From: Paraburkholderia tuberum STM678
GTDB lineage: Bacteria > Pseudomonadota > Gammaproteobacteria > Burkholderiales > Burkholderiaceae
Assembly (NCBI RefSeq): GCF_902833905.1
Contig: NZ_CADFGP010000007.1
Coordinates: 166,977-230,976 of the forward strand
Length of the DNA: 64,000 nucleotides
Direction of reading: 5' to 3'
The notes under the pieces: generated by a model
Told to the model about the DNA's origin: nothing
Databases searched by the model: none
Seen by the model: the letters and a program-made list of their open reading frames with translations, nothing else
Position numbers and translations under genes: made by a program
Part shown: positions 27,410 to 36,653 of the stretch, in pieces
Layout: every line of letters starts with the position of its first letter
Position numbering within the stretch: the stretch's first letter is position 1

Positions 27410-28459
27410 TCAGATGCCGAGCACGCTTTTTAACTGCGCGGTATCGACACCGCTTCCCGCGAAGTCATCGAACGCACGCTCGGCCACGTGGATGATGTGC
27501 CGGCGAATGAACGCCGCGCCTTCGCGCGCGCCGTCGTGCGGATGCTTCAATGCGCATTCCCATTCGAGCACGGCCCAGCCCGGAAAATCGAACTGCGCCA
27601 TCTTCGAGAAGATCGCGCCGAAGTCGATCTGCCCATCGCCGAGCGAGCGAAACCGCCCCGCGCGTTCGACCCAGCCGCTGTAGCCGCCGTACACGCCCTG
27701 CTTGCCGGTCGGACGAAACTCCGCGTCCTTCACATGAAACGCCTTGATGCGCTCGTGGTAGATATCGATGAACGCGAGATAGTCGAGCTGTTGCAGCACG
27801 AAGTGGCTCGGGTCGTACAGGATGTTCGCGCGCGGATGCTGATCGACCGCCGCGAGAAAGCGCTCGAACGTCACGCCGTCGTGCAGGTCTTCGCCCGGAT
27901 GCAGTTCGTAGCAGACATCGACGCCAGCCGCGTCGAACGCATCGAGAATCGGCGTCCAGCGGCGCGCGAGCTCTTCGAACGCGGCTTCGACGAGACCGGC
28001 CGGCCGCTGCGGCCACGGGTACAGATACGGCCACGCGAGCGCGCCCGAAAACGACACGTGCGTGCTCAGGCCCAAACGACGCGACGCCTGCGCCGCGAGC
28101 TTCATCTGCGCGATCGCCCATTCGGTGCGCGCCGCCGGATTGCCGCGCACCTGCGGCGCGGCGAAGCCGTCGAACAGCGTGTCGTAAGACGGATGCACGG
28201 CGACCAGTTGCCCTTGCAGATGGGTCGATAGTTCGGTGATCGCGACGCCCGCGTTGTCGACGCTCTCGCGCAGTTCGTCGCAATACGCGTCGCTCGCGGC
28301 CGCCTTGTCGAGATCGATCAGGCGCGGGTCGCACGGCACCTGGATGCCCTTGAAGCCGAGACCCGCGGCCCAATCCGCGAGATGCGCGAGGTTGTCGAAC
28401 GGCACGTCGTCGCCCACGAACTGCGCGAGAAAAATCGCCGGCCCTTTGATGGTTTTCAT
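27410..28459 (-). CDS. Sugar phosphate isomerase/epimerase (TIM-barrel)
   Basis: A 349-aa AP-endonuclease-2-like TIM barrel of the sugar isomerase/epimerase family. Likely metal-ligand segments are AGVDVCYELHPGEDLHDG (Glu, His) and ANILYDPSHFVLQQLD (Asp, His), with IKAFHVKDAEF and AVLEWECALKHP later. It lies between the binding-protein gene and the Gfo/Idh gene on the same strand. Enzymes of this pair are known in inositol and 3-keto-sugar routes, but the specificity here cannot be read from sequence. Confidence 0.88.
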   Translation of the reverse strand: MKTIKGPAIFLAQFVGDDVPFDNLAHLADWAAGLGFKGIQVPCDPRLIDLDKAAASDAYCDELRESVDNAGVAITELSTHLQGQLVAVHPSYDTLFDGFAAPQVRGNPAARTEWAIAQMKLAAQASRRLGLSTHVSFSGALAWPYLYPWPQRPAGLVEAAFEELARRWTPILDAFDAAGVDVCYELHPGEDLHDGVTFERFLAAVDQHPRANILYDPSHFVLQQLDYLAFIDIYHERIKAFHVKDAEFRPTGKQGVYGGYSGWVERAGRFRSLGDGQIDFGAIFSKMAQFDFPGWAVLEWECALKHPHDGAREGAAFIRRHIIHVAERAFDDFAGSGVDTAQLKSVLGI

Positions 28460-28526
28460 CGTACGGTTCCTCGAACTTTGCGCGCGGGCCGCGCCCGCGC
28501 GTGCTAGACGATGCTCGGCGCGCCGC

Positions 28527-29489
28527 TCAGAACGGCGAGTCGGGGAAATAGAACTGCTGGGCGTTTTCCTTCGTGATCAGCACCGACGGAATGATCGTGG
28601 TGGCCGGCAGCTTGTCGCCCTTCAGCCGCGCTTCGGCCGTCAGCTTGATCGCGTCGTAGATGAATTTCGGCGAGTACGACACGTCGGCCTTGATCATCGG
28701 CGCGCCGTCCATCACGTTCTTCACCATGCCCTTCGAGCCCGCGCCGCCGAACACGATCTTGATGTCGTTGCGCTTCGCCTGATCGATCGCCTTCAGCACG
28801 CCGACCGCCATGTCGTCGTCGGCGGCCCATACGGCGTCGATGTGCTTGAAGCGCGTCAGGTAGTCCTGCATCACCTTGAACGCGTCGTCGCGATTCCAGT
28901 TCGCGTACCTGGCGTCGAGAATCTTGATGTCCGGATAGTTTTTCATCACGCCGGTGAAGGCGGTCCAGCGCTCGTTGTCGAGCGTGGTCGGAATGCCGCG
29001 CAGCGCGACGACGTTGCCCTTGCCGTCGAGTGCCTTCGCCAGGTACTCGGCCGGAATCTTGCCGAACGCGGTGTTGTCGCCGGCCACGTAGGCGTCCTGC
29101 GCGCTCGTGTTCGTCAGGCCGCGATCGACCACCGTCACGTACACGCCTTTCTTCTTCACCTGCTCGACCGGCTGTGTCAGCGTCGCCGATTCGTACGGGA
29201 AGATCACGAGCGCGTTGATCTTGTTGACCGTCACGAGATCCTGCAACTGGTTCGCCTGCTCGGGCGCGTTGGCGGCCGTTTTCACGATCACTTTCAGATC
29301 GGGATGCGCCTTCTCGAGATCCGCCTTCGCCTTGTTCGCCCACCAGACGATGCCGCCGGTGAAGCCGTGATCGGCCGTCGGAATCGCGACGCCCAGCGTG
29401 ACCTTGTCGTCGGCGCGCGCCGCGCCGCTCGTGCCCAGTATCCCCAACGCCAGCACGCCGGCGCCGATCGCTCGAATGACTTGCTTCAT
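28527..29489 (-). CDS. Sugar ABC transporter periplasmic binding protein (CUT2, RbsB-like)
   Basis: A 320-aa secreted protein: signal peptide [26 protein letters not shown], then [20 protein letters not shown], the opening of the RbsB/XylF group. [21 protein letters not shown] and the hinge-like [24 protein letters not shown] follow. The start at 29489 has GGAGA eight bases upstream, unlike the ATG five codons earlier. It belongs with the CUT2 permease and ATPase encoded just upstream in the operon and delivers a sugar or polyol to them. Confidence 0.9.
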   Translation of the reverse strand: MKQVIRAIGAGVLALGILGTSGAARADDKVTLGVAIPTADHGFTGGIVWWANKAKADLEKAHPDLKVIVKTAANAPEQANQLQDLVTVNKINALVIFPYESATLTQPVEQVKKKGVYVTVVDRGLTNTSAQDAYVAGDNTAFGKIPAEYLAKALDGKGNVVALRGIPTTLDNERWTAFTGVMKNYPDIKILDARYANWNRDDAFKVMQDYLTRFKHIDAVWAADDDMAVGVLKAIDQAKRNDIKIVFGGAGSKGMVKNVMDGAPMIKADVSYSPKFIYDAIKLTAEARLKGDKLPATTIIPSVLITKENAQQFYFPDSPF

Positions 29490-29636
29490 GGTGTGTGTCT
29501 CCAATCATGAGGCGTTCGCTCGCCTCGATTTTTCGGACCTGCCGTTGGTTTACCGCGCCTGCTTTGCTACGCCTGCTTCGCTGCGATTTATTCAGCGCGC
29601 TTTGTTCACTGCGCTCGCGCCGCTGGAAGTGCGCGG

Positions 29637-30630
<994 letters not shown>

Positions 30631-30650
<20 letters not shown>

Positions 30651-32118
30651 GAGCGATCAACTCCTGTTCAGTCAGATGCTCGAGCGTCAGCGTCGCTTGC
30701 AGATGTCCCGCGCGCATGACGGCGACGCGATGGCACAAGCCGATCAGCTCGACCAGTTCGGATGAAATGACGATCACCGCGCGGCCCTGCGCGGCGAGAC
30801 GATGAATCAGGAAGTAGATGTCGCGTTTCGCGCCGACGTCGACGCCGCGCGTCGGCTCGTCGAGCACGATCACGTTCGGGTCGGGCTGCAGGAACTTCGC
30901 AAGCGCGAGCTTCTGCTGGTTGCCGCCCGACAGCATGCGCGCGCGGCTCGACAGGTCGCCGGTACGAATGCCGAATTCGCCGACGGCCTTCTGCAAGGCC
31001 GCGCGCCCCGCTTTCATGTCGAGCAGCGGATGCGCGTAGCGTTCGAGCGTCATCAGCGTGACGTTGTCCTGCAGGCTCAGGTCGACGTGCAGACCCTTGC
31101 CCTTACGGTCCTCGCTCAGATACGTGAGACCGTGGCGCATCGCGTCGCGCGGGTTCTTCAGATCGACTGCCCGGCCGGCGATTTCAATCGTGCCGCCCGT
31201 GCGTTTGCGCAAGCCGATGATCGCCTCGAACGCCTCGGTGCGGCCCGCGCCGACGAGGCCCGCGAAGCCGAGCACTTCGCCCGCGCGCACCTCGAAGCTC
31301 AGATCCTCGACCCAGTCGGGCACCGTCAGGCCGTTCACACGCAACGCGATCGGCGTGTCGGCGGGCACCGTCTGCTTGTCGGGGAACATGTCGGACACGT
31401 CGCGCCCGACCATCAGGTTCGCCATCTGCTGACGCGCGAGCCCCGCGGTTTCACCGCGCGCGACGAAGCGGCCATCGCGCATCACGATCACTTCGTCGGT
31501 GATGCGCTCCACTTCATCGAGCTTGTGCGAGATGTAGACGATCGTCACGCCATCGGCCTTGAGCTTCAGCATCAGCGCGAAGAGCCGTTCGGTCTCGGCG
31601 GGTGTCAGGGTCGCAGTCGGCTCGTCCATGATCAGGAGACGCGCACGGCGCGACAGCGCCTTCGCGATCTCGACCATCTGCTTTTCCGCGACGATCAGCT
31701 CGCGCACCTTCGTGTCCGGCGCGCGCTCGAGCCCGACCTGCGCGAGATAGCGCGCGGCGTCGCTGCGCATCGCGGCATCGTCGACTAACCAGCCGCGGCG
31801 CTTCTCGTGACCGAGGTACATGTTCTGCGCGATCGTCAGATGCTCGGCGAGGTTGAACTCCTGGTGGATCAACACGATGCCCTGCGCCTCGGCGTCGCGT
31901 GAGCCGGCGAAGCGCTGCGCGTGGCCGTCGACCAGCACGCTGCCTGACGTTGCCGTTTCATAGCCGGCGAGGATTTTCATCAGCGTCGACTTGCCCGCGC
32001 CGTTCTCGCCGAGCAGACCGTAGATGCGGCCGGGTGCGAGTTCGAAGCTCACGCCGTGCAGCACGCGCACGGGCCCGAAGTCCTTGCGGATGTCGTCGAA
32101 ACGGATCGCGAGGCTCAT
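30631..32118 (-). CDS. Sugar ABC transporter ATP-binding protein (CUT2, RbsA-like)
   Basis: A 495-aa tandem ATPase. The N-terminal half has Walker [18 protein letters not shown] near residue 35 and Walker [16 protein letters not shown]. The C-terminal half keeps the degenerate P-loop [17 protein letters not shown], the signature [15 protein letters not shown] and [17 protein letters not shown], as usual for RbsA/MglA. It starts three bases after the LacI gene ends, so the regulator and transporter share a transcript. The transported sugar is unassigned. Confidence 0.93.
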
Positions 32119-32121
32119 GGC

Positions 32122-33210
32122 TCACGCACTCCCACGGATCACGAGGCGATGCGGCAGCAGCACGCCCGGCACGTTGGCCTGCGGATTCGCGAGGCGTTGC
32201 AGCAACAGACGCGCGGCGGTCTCGCCGAGCTCGCGCATCGGCTGCGCGATCGTCGTGAGCGGCGGATCGATCTGCGCGGCGAGCGAGATGTCGTCGAAGC
32301 CGGCCACGGCGACGTCGTCGGGCACGCGCTTGCCGACGCTGCGCAAGCCGTGGATCACGCCGATCGCGAGCGTGTCCGACACCGCGAAAATCGCGCTCGG
32401 CGCGTCGGGCTGCAGCATCAAGCCAGCCGCGGCCGAGGCACCCGCCTCGTAATCGAGGCTGTTCAGATTCATGCGCCAGCGCGGGTCGGGCGCGATGCCC
32501 GCGTCGCTCAATGCGTCGAGGTAGCCCTGCTGACGCTGGCGCGCATACAGATAGTCGATGTCGGAATTGATCAAGCCGATGCGCCGGTGGCCGCGCGTGA
32601 GCAGGTGGCGCACCGCGTCGCCGGCCGCGCGGTAGTTGTCGATGCCGACGTAGGGCACGCCCATCTGCGGATCGAACTCGCAGCACGCGACCCACGGCAG
32701 CGCCTGCGACGCTTCGCCGAGCGCCTGCTGGATCGTCGCCGGATCGAGGCAGATCGCGCCGTCCGCGCGGCGCCGCCGCAGCATGTCGAAGTAGCTGCGC
32801 TCACGCCCCGGGTCCGCGCCGGTGTCGCATAGCAGCATGAAATAGCCGTGCCGACGCGCGACGCTGTCGATACCGCGCACGATCTCCGCGTAAAACGGAT
32901 TGCCGAAGTCCGGCACCATCGTCAGCAGCAGGCGGCTTTCGGCGGTGCGCAGATTGCGCGCAAGTTCGTTGACGCGGTAGCCGCTCGCGTCGATCGCGGC
33001 GAGCACCCTGTCGCGGGTAGCGGGCCGCACGTTCTCGTGGCCGTTCAGCACGCGCGACACCGTCGCGACCGACACGCCCGCCTGCTCGGCCACGCCGGCG
33101 ATCGACGGGCCGTCGGCCGCGCGCGGCGAGCGCCTCTGCGGCTGAGGTTGCGGTTGACTGCTCGCGCCGGACACCACGGCCGGCGACGATCGGGACGGCG
33201 TTCGGGACAC
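32122..33210 (-). CDS. LacI-family transcriptional regulator of the sugar operon
   Basis: A 362-aa repressor with the LacI HTH PSIAGVAEQAGVSVATVSRVLNGHENV about 40 residues from the N-terminus and a periplasmic-binding-like effector domain (ESRLLLTMVPDFGNPFYAEIVRG...). GTG at 33210 is chosen because GAGG lies just upstream; the TTG at 33225 would lie inside the operator and has no ribosome site. It is the first gene of the operon, and the perfect palindrome immediately upstream implies autoregulation together with the transporter and catabolic genes. Confidence 0.88.
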   Translation of the reverse strand: MSRTPSRSSPAVVSGASSQPQPQPQRRSPRAADGPSIAGVAEQAGVSVATVSRVLNGHENVRPATRDRVLAAIDASGYRVNELARNLRTAESRLLLTMVPDFGNPFYAEIVRGIDSVARRHGYFMLLCDTGADPGRERSYFDMLRRRRADGAICLDPATIQQALGEASQALPWVACCEFDPQMGVPYVGIDNYRAAGDAVRHLLTRGHRRIGLINSDIDYLYARQRQQGYLDALSDAGIAPDPRWRMNLNSLDYEAGASAAAGLMLQPDAPSAIFAVSDTLAIGVIHGLRSVGKRVPDDVAVAGFDDISLAAQIDPPLTTIAQPMRELGETAARLLLQRLANPQANVPGVLLPHRLVIRGSA

Positions 33211-33224
33211 ACGACCTCGCAGCA

Positions 33225-33246
33225 AAAATGTAATCGATTACATTTT
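33225..33246. promoter_or_regulatory. LacI-type operator upstream of the sugar operon
   Basis: A perfect 22-bp palindrome whose half is AAAATGTAATC, centred on the TCGA dyad typical of LacI-family operators. It sits 15 bases upstream of the GTG start of the regulator, so bound repressor would cover the promoter or leader. It is strikingly AT-rich compared with its surroundings. Confidence 0.85.
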
Positions 33247-33499
33247 GTGGCGATGGCGACGCGAATCGCAAGGACGGATCGCTAGGGATTAACACGGGGG
33301 CCGCCCGGCCTGGCGCTTGCCCGCGAGCGGCCGGCGCGAGTCCGCCATTTGATACAATCCCGCCGTTCCCCTGACGCGGCTTGCGATGCGAATGCCTTGC
33401 TCCGAAGCCGCGGCCGCCGGCAATCCGCCGGGGCCGGGTCAGGACAAAAGTCTGCGGCAGCCGCCGCCCGCTCGCCAAACCAAAACCGCCGAATCCACC

Positions 33500-34153
33500 A
33501 TGAACATCGAGCAAGCGCGTTTCAACATGATCGAACAGCAGATCCGCCCCTGGGAAGTGCTCGACCAGGACGTGCTGAATCTGCTGTCGATCGTCAAACG
33601 TGAGAATTTCGTCCCCGCCGCTTACCGCGACCTGGCTTTTGCGGACTTCGAAGTGCCGCTGCCGGCCGGCCAGCACATGCTGGCGCCGCGCGTCGAGGCG
33701 CGCGTGCTGCAGGAACTCGCGGTGAAGAAGCACGAAAGCGTGCTGGAAATCGGCGCGGGCTCGGGTTACATGGCGGCGCTGCTCGCGCATCGCGCGCAAC
33801 ACGTGTTGAGCGTCGACATCGAACCGGAGCTGGCCGAGTTCGCGAAGAGCAACCTGATCGCCAACGGCGTGCTGAACGTCGAAGTCGCGACCGGCGACGC
33901 CGCGCGCGGCTGGACCGGCGCGGCACCGTACGACGTGATCTGCGTGTCGGGCGGTCTGCCGGTGCTGCCGCAGGAAATCCTCGAACAGCTGAAGGTCGGC
34001 GGCCGTCTCGCGGCGTTCGTCGGCAGCGCGCCGGTGATGAAGGCGCAAATCATCACGCGCATCGACGAGAAGCAATACCGCATCTCCGACGTGTTCGAAA
34101 CCTATGTCGAGCCACTCGCCAACGCAGTGCAGCCGGCGCGGTTCAGGTTCTAA
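33500..34153 (+). CDS. Protein-L-isoaspartate O-methyltransferase-like protein
   Basis: A 217-aa class I SAM methyltransferase of the PCMT family. The N-terminal MNIEQARFNMIEQQIRPWEVLD is followed by EVPLPAGQHMLAPRVEARVLQEL. SAM motif I is VLEIGAGSGYMAALLA near residue 80, and VLSVDIEPELAEFAKSNL follows. Canonical Pcm repairs isoaspartyl residues. This is the shorter variant found next to a rhodanese gene in Burkholderiaceae, where the usual S-x-P-motif residues are altered, so true repair activity is uncertain. The start at 33500 is the first Met of the conserved region. Confidence 0.85.
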   Translation: MNIEQARFNMIEQQIRPWEVLDQDVLNLLSIVKRENFVPAAYRDLAFADFEVPLPAGQHMLAPRVEARVLQELAVKKHESVLEIGAGSGYMAALLAHRAQHVLSVDIEPELAEFAKSNLIANGVLNVEVATGDAARGWTGAAPYDVICVSGGLPVLPQEILEQLKVGGRLAAFVGSAPVMKAQIITRIDEKQYRISDVFETYVEPLANAVQPARFRF

Positions 34154-34242
34154 GCGGCTCTTTTTCGCTGCGCTTCGCGCTGTATTATTGATCTGGACGG
34201 GCGGCGAGTAAGCCGCCGTCCCACGAACTGGATGTCTCGCTG

Positions 34243-34566
34243 ATGCAAAACCTGACCGCTCCCGCACTCGCCGAATGGCTCGCCGATACCTCGCGCCCCG
34301 CACCCGTGCTGCTCGACGTACGCGAGCCGTGGGAACTGCAAACGGCGTCGATCGCCGGCATCGTGTCGATTCCGATGCGCGAGATTCCCGCGCGCAGCGA
34401 AGAACTCGATGACGACGCGCAGATCGTCTGCATCTGCCATCACGGTGCGCGCAGCGCGCAGGTCGCGATGTTCCTCGAATCGCGCGGACACACCAACGTG
34501 TTCAATCTGCAAGGCGGGATCGACGCGTGGTCGCGTCAGGTCGATCCGTCGGTTCCGACTTACTGA
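34243..34566 (+). CDS. Single-domain rhodanese (sulfurtransferase)
   Basis: A 107-aa rhodanese domain. LLDVREPWELQTASIAGIVSIPMREIPAR is the family N-terminal block. The active-site loop CHHGARSA near residue 64 supplies the persulfide cysteine and the trailing arginine, and VFNLQGGIDAWSRQVDPSVPTY closes the domain. It probably transfers sulfane sulfur, related to GlpE-type proteins. It lies 90 bases after the methyltransferase gene and ends at a terminator, beyond which the accessory island begins. Confidence 0.92.
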   Translation: MQNLTAPALAEWLADTSRPAPVLLDVREPWELQTASIAGIVSIPMREIPARSEELDDDAQIVCICHHGARSAQVAMFLESRGHTNVFNLQGGIDAWSRQVDPSVPTY

Positions 34567-34594
34567 GATTCGGCGCGAAGGTAGCGCGTTGAAG

Positions 34595-34632
34595 CGGCGC
34601 AAGGGCTGACGGTCCTTGCGCCGTTTGTCTTT
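34595..34632 (+). terminator. Rho-independent terminator after the rhodanese gene
   Basis: A 10-bp stem (CGGCGCAAGG with its complement) followed by TTTGTCTTT. It marks the left edge of the accessory island. Confidence 0.8.
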
Positions 34633-35014
34633 GGTGCTGCGCACGCTCGCTAGAGCAGCCAAAATTTTGGGCCATCGCCCATGTACGGACAACCTGTCGC
34701 ACGGTGATTATCTGATCGCTGCCGATCCGGGCAGCGACTTCATATAGATCGTCGACAATACCTATGTCCTTGTCCGTGTTTGAGATGCACTCCGTGGAGC
34801 TGCGCTGTCAGAGGCCCTTGGGTGCTTGTTATGTAATCTGTGCCATGAACCCGACAGCGATGGATGGTGGGTCATCAGTGCGCTTTTCGCTGAAGTGCGG
34901 CGGGGCTCCCTACTTGCCGTTAAAGGTCGTCGTGCTGACCTGTTTCCGCCACCCCACCACACGCCGTTGAGGAGTCTCGCGGCGAGGGCAGTCGATCTCC
35001 CGAACGGCGAACCG
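34633..35014 (+). other. Degenerate stretch, possible remnant of an effector N-terminus
   Basis: There is no intact gene here. The frame of the toxin tip downstream can be read back through this stretch, but it is broken by TAG at about 34738 and TGA at about 34777. Its only early starts are a TTG at 34826 without a ribosome site. The peptide between contains no motif I recognise. This is what is expected if only the 3' end of a large effector gene was carried in and the rest decayed, but the evidence is indirect. Confidence 0.35.
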
Positions 35015-35446
35015 ATGCTGTGCGGCCGGTACGACCGAGGCGCCCGGCAAGCCCGGAAGTTCGCCGCACCCGCGGCCATGCCTGGAGGCAGCGGCGACGA
35101 CGGCCTGCTCGACGCGGCGCTCGCCGTGGTCGATGCGCTCGCAGGCAAGGGCGAGGCCTCAACGCTGCTTGATGACGCGCAGCCCTTCGAGTACACACCT
35201 GATGCTGTCAACGGCGACTCCTTTGATATCGCCAAAACACCCAATGAAGGCGAACCCGGTACGTGGTATACCAACCCTGGTAGCGGGCAAATGCGCATGT
35301 TTGGAGACGACGGCAAACGTGTCGTTGACTTCGACTTTGATCACGATCACGGTCAGGGCGTACCTCATGCCCACAACTGGGCAATCGATCCGCTTAGCGG
35401 GAAACTCAGGCGCGGCCCCGGCCTACCGTTTTCGTTGCTCCCCTAA
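35015..35446 (+). CDS. Polymorphic-toxin C-terminal tip (orphan, probably a gene fragment)
   Basis: The reading frame (143 aa from the ATG at 35015, or 206 aa from a weak TTG at 34826) ends in a compact domain: PGTWYTNPGSGQMRMFGDDG, then a dense acidic/His motif FDFDHDHGQGVPHAHNW, then a short tail. Clustered Asp/His with PHAHNW near the C-terminus is the look of toxin tips at the ends of Rhs, VgrG or contact-dependent effectors, possibly a nuclease. A linker with Gly/Asp/Ala (MPGGSGDDGLLDAALAVVDALAGKGEAS) precedes it. No delivery domain is present, and the local GC is lower than that of its neighbours. The next gene, 14 bases on, looks like its immunity partner. I cannot assign a named toxin family. 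Confidence 0.55.
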   Translation: MLCGRYDRGARQARKFAAPAAMPGGSGDDGLLDAALAVVDALAGKGEASTLLDDAQPFEYTPDAVNGDSFDIAKTPNEGEPGTWYTNPGSGQMRMFGDDGKRVVDFDFDHDHGQGVPHAHNWAIDPLSGKLRRGPGLPFSLLP

Positions 35447-35460
35447 TCGACGGAGATGAA

Positions 35461-35898
35461 ATGGAAAAGTCAAATTACGCAAACGTGCGGGATCTCCAGA
35501 ATCTCCCCAGCTTCCACGACGCGGAGCTCTTTCGGATTGAGCACCGTCGCGATGAGAGCGAGTTGGAGCTTGGATTTAAGCGTGTCAATGGTGAAATGGA
35601 GGTTCTGCTTTTCAAGCAGGTGATTTCACTACGGATGCTGGACTTCGCAGAGCAAAATGTTGTCTCGCGCGTATTGCTGTCGCCGAAGCATTCATTTTCT
35701 GTCAGCGATGTGAGGACAATTATCGGATGGATCCGTAGTTGGACCGACTCCAAACCCGCGCTTGTATCTCAGGAGCAGGCAGAAAACATCACTCAGGACA
35801 TACTGACAGGAAAGGCGACTCTATTCGCACTTGATCCCTCATGCGGAGCTGAAGTAGCCGTTCTGTGCGAGTCGGTTTGGCTACGGCAACACGATTAG
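35461..35898 (+). CDS. Candidate immunity protein for the toxin tip
   Basis: A 145-aa soluble acidic protein (MEKSNYANVRDLQNLPSFHDAELFRIEHRRDESELELGFKRV...). The opening SFHDAEL and an alternating beta pattern followed by VLLFKQVISLRMLDFAEQNVVSRVLL recall small immunity proteins found behind polymorphic toxins. The C-terminus (FALDPSCGAEVAVLCESVWL) keeps paired cysteines. GGAG five bases before the ATG gives a proper ribosome site. Codon use is less GC-biased than in flanking genes, a sign of transfer. The immunity role is inferred from position and size. Confidence 0.6.
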   Translation: MEKSNYANVRDLQNLPSFHDAELFRIEHRRDESELELGFKRVNGEMEVLLFKQVISLRMLDFAEQNVVSRVLLSPKHSFSVSDVRTIIGWIRSWTDSKPALVSQEQAENITQDILTGKATLFALDPSCGAEVAVLCESVWLRQHD

Positions 35899-35922
35899 TC
35901 AGCGTACAAGTATTAACCGCCT

Positions 35923-36217
35923 ATGCACCACAGCCAAACTTCAGCATCAGACGCGAGCGCGGACGCCGGAGCATAAGCATCTTTCCTGATAACCGGAGAT
36001 GCCGTATCACCGGAATTCTGGACCGAGTACTTTCAGATATCCCCCGACACAACCATCGTCAAAGGAAAGTCATTTACTCTCCGTTCCGGAAAGTCCAGTA
36101 AGGCTATGGGGAAAACAGGTCTCTGGGAGCTAAGCAGCGAATCGACCGTGCAAAGCGATTTGCTGGAGCCGCATTTGCGGTATCTCATTGCTCGGCGTGG
36201 TATGCCCCGCGAAGAAG
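35923..36217 (+). pseudogene. Decayed DUF4279-like gene (second immunity-type gene)
   Basis: Read from the ATG at 35923, the frame gives 17 residues and then an in-frame TAA at 35974-35976. After the stop the same frame continues as a recognisable DUF4279 domain: ASFLITGDAVSPEFWTEYFQ, TTIVKGKSFTLRSGKSS, GKTGLWELSSESTVQSDLLEPHLRYLIARRG. The family's C-terminal part, expected to be an aromatic-rich beta segment, is lost after MPREE (36217), although the frame stays open to 36423. One nonsense mutation plus a missing C-terminus make it a pseudogene. DUF4279 proteins are common in toxin-immunity arrays, which fits its neighbours. Confidence 0.65.
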
Positions 36218-36548
36218 CATTGTCGATTTCCCTGGCCTGCGCCCGTTCGCTCATGTCGGGCCTCCTTGTGCCGCATCACTGGTCGTCCGATGTACCCAGA
36301 GCGCACGACATGCACAAAGACGCGGCGCCCCGATCCCGCCCATGCACCGCCGATGCCCAGCGCGCGCCAGCGGCGCTTCGCTGGCGGCGAAGTGCGCTTC
36401 GTCGCGGCGCGACACGCACCTGAACGAGGCGCGGCGCGCGCGACTGCACCAGTTTCGCGCCGCGGCATCGATGGCTCGACGCGCCGCCCTCGCGCCGATA
36501 GCCGCGCCGCAACGGGCATCGCACGCGCATCGCACCGAATGTGTCACA

Positions 36549-36564
36549 TGGCATGTGCCTTGCA
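36549..36564 (+). promoter_or_regulatory. Sigma-54 promoter of the urt operon
   Basis: TGGCATGTGCCTTGCA matches the -24/-12 consensus (TGGCACG-N4-TTGCA) at all key positions, with exactly ten bases between the GG and GC pairs. Transcription would start near 36575, about 80 bases before urtA. A TGCACCA half-site at 36445-36451, about 100 bases upstream, could be part of an NtrC site. No gene is seen between 36424 and 36653. Confidence 0.8.
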
Positions 36565-36653
36565 GAAGACAAGTGGCTAGTCGTGCGACCTCAGCCAGGC
36601 TGGCTGAAATCGACGCTCATAAACAGTGACCATCAATGACAAGGGGAAAGCAC

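Noticed and set aside
36106..36423. A 105-codon gene starting at MGKTGLWEL
   Set aside because: It begins in the middle of a DUF4279 domain and its second half is not family-like; it is part of the decayed gene.
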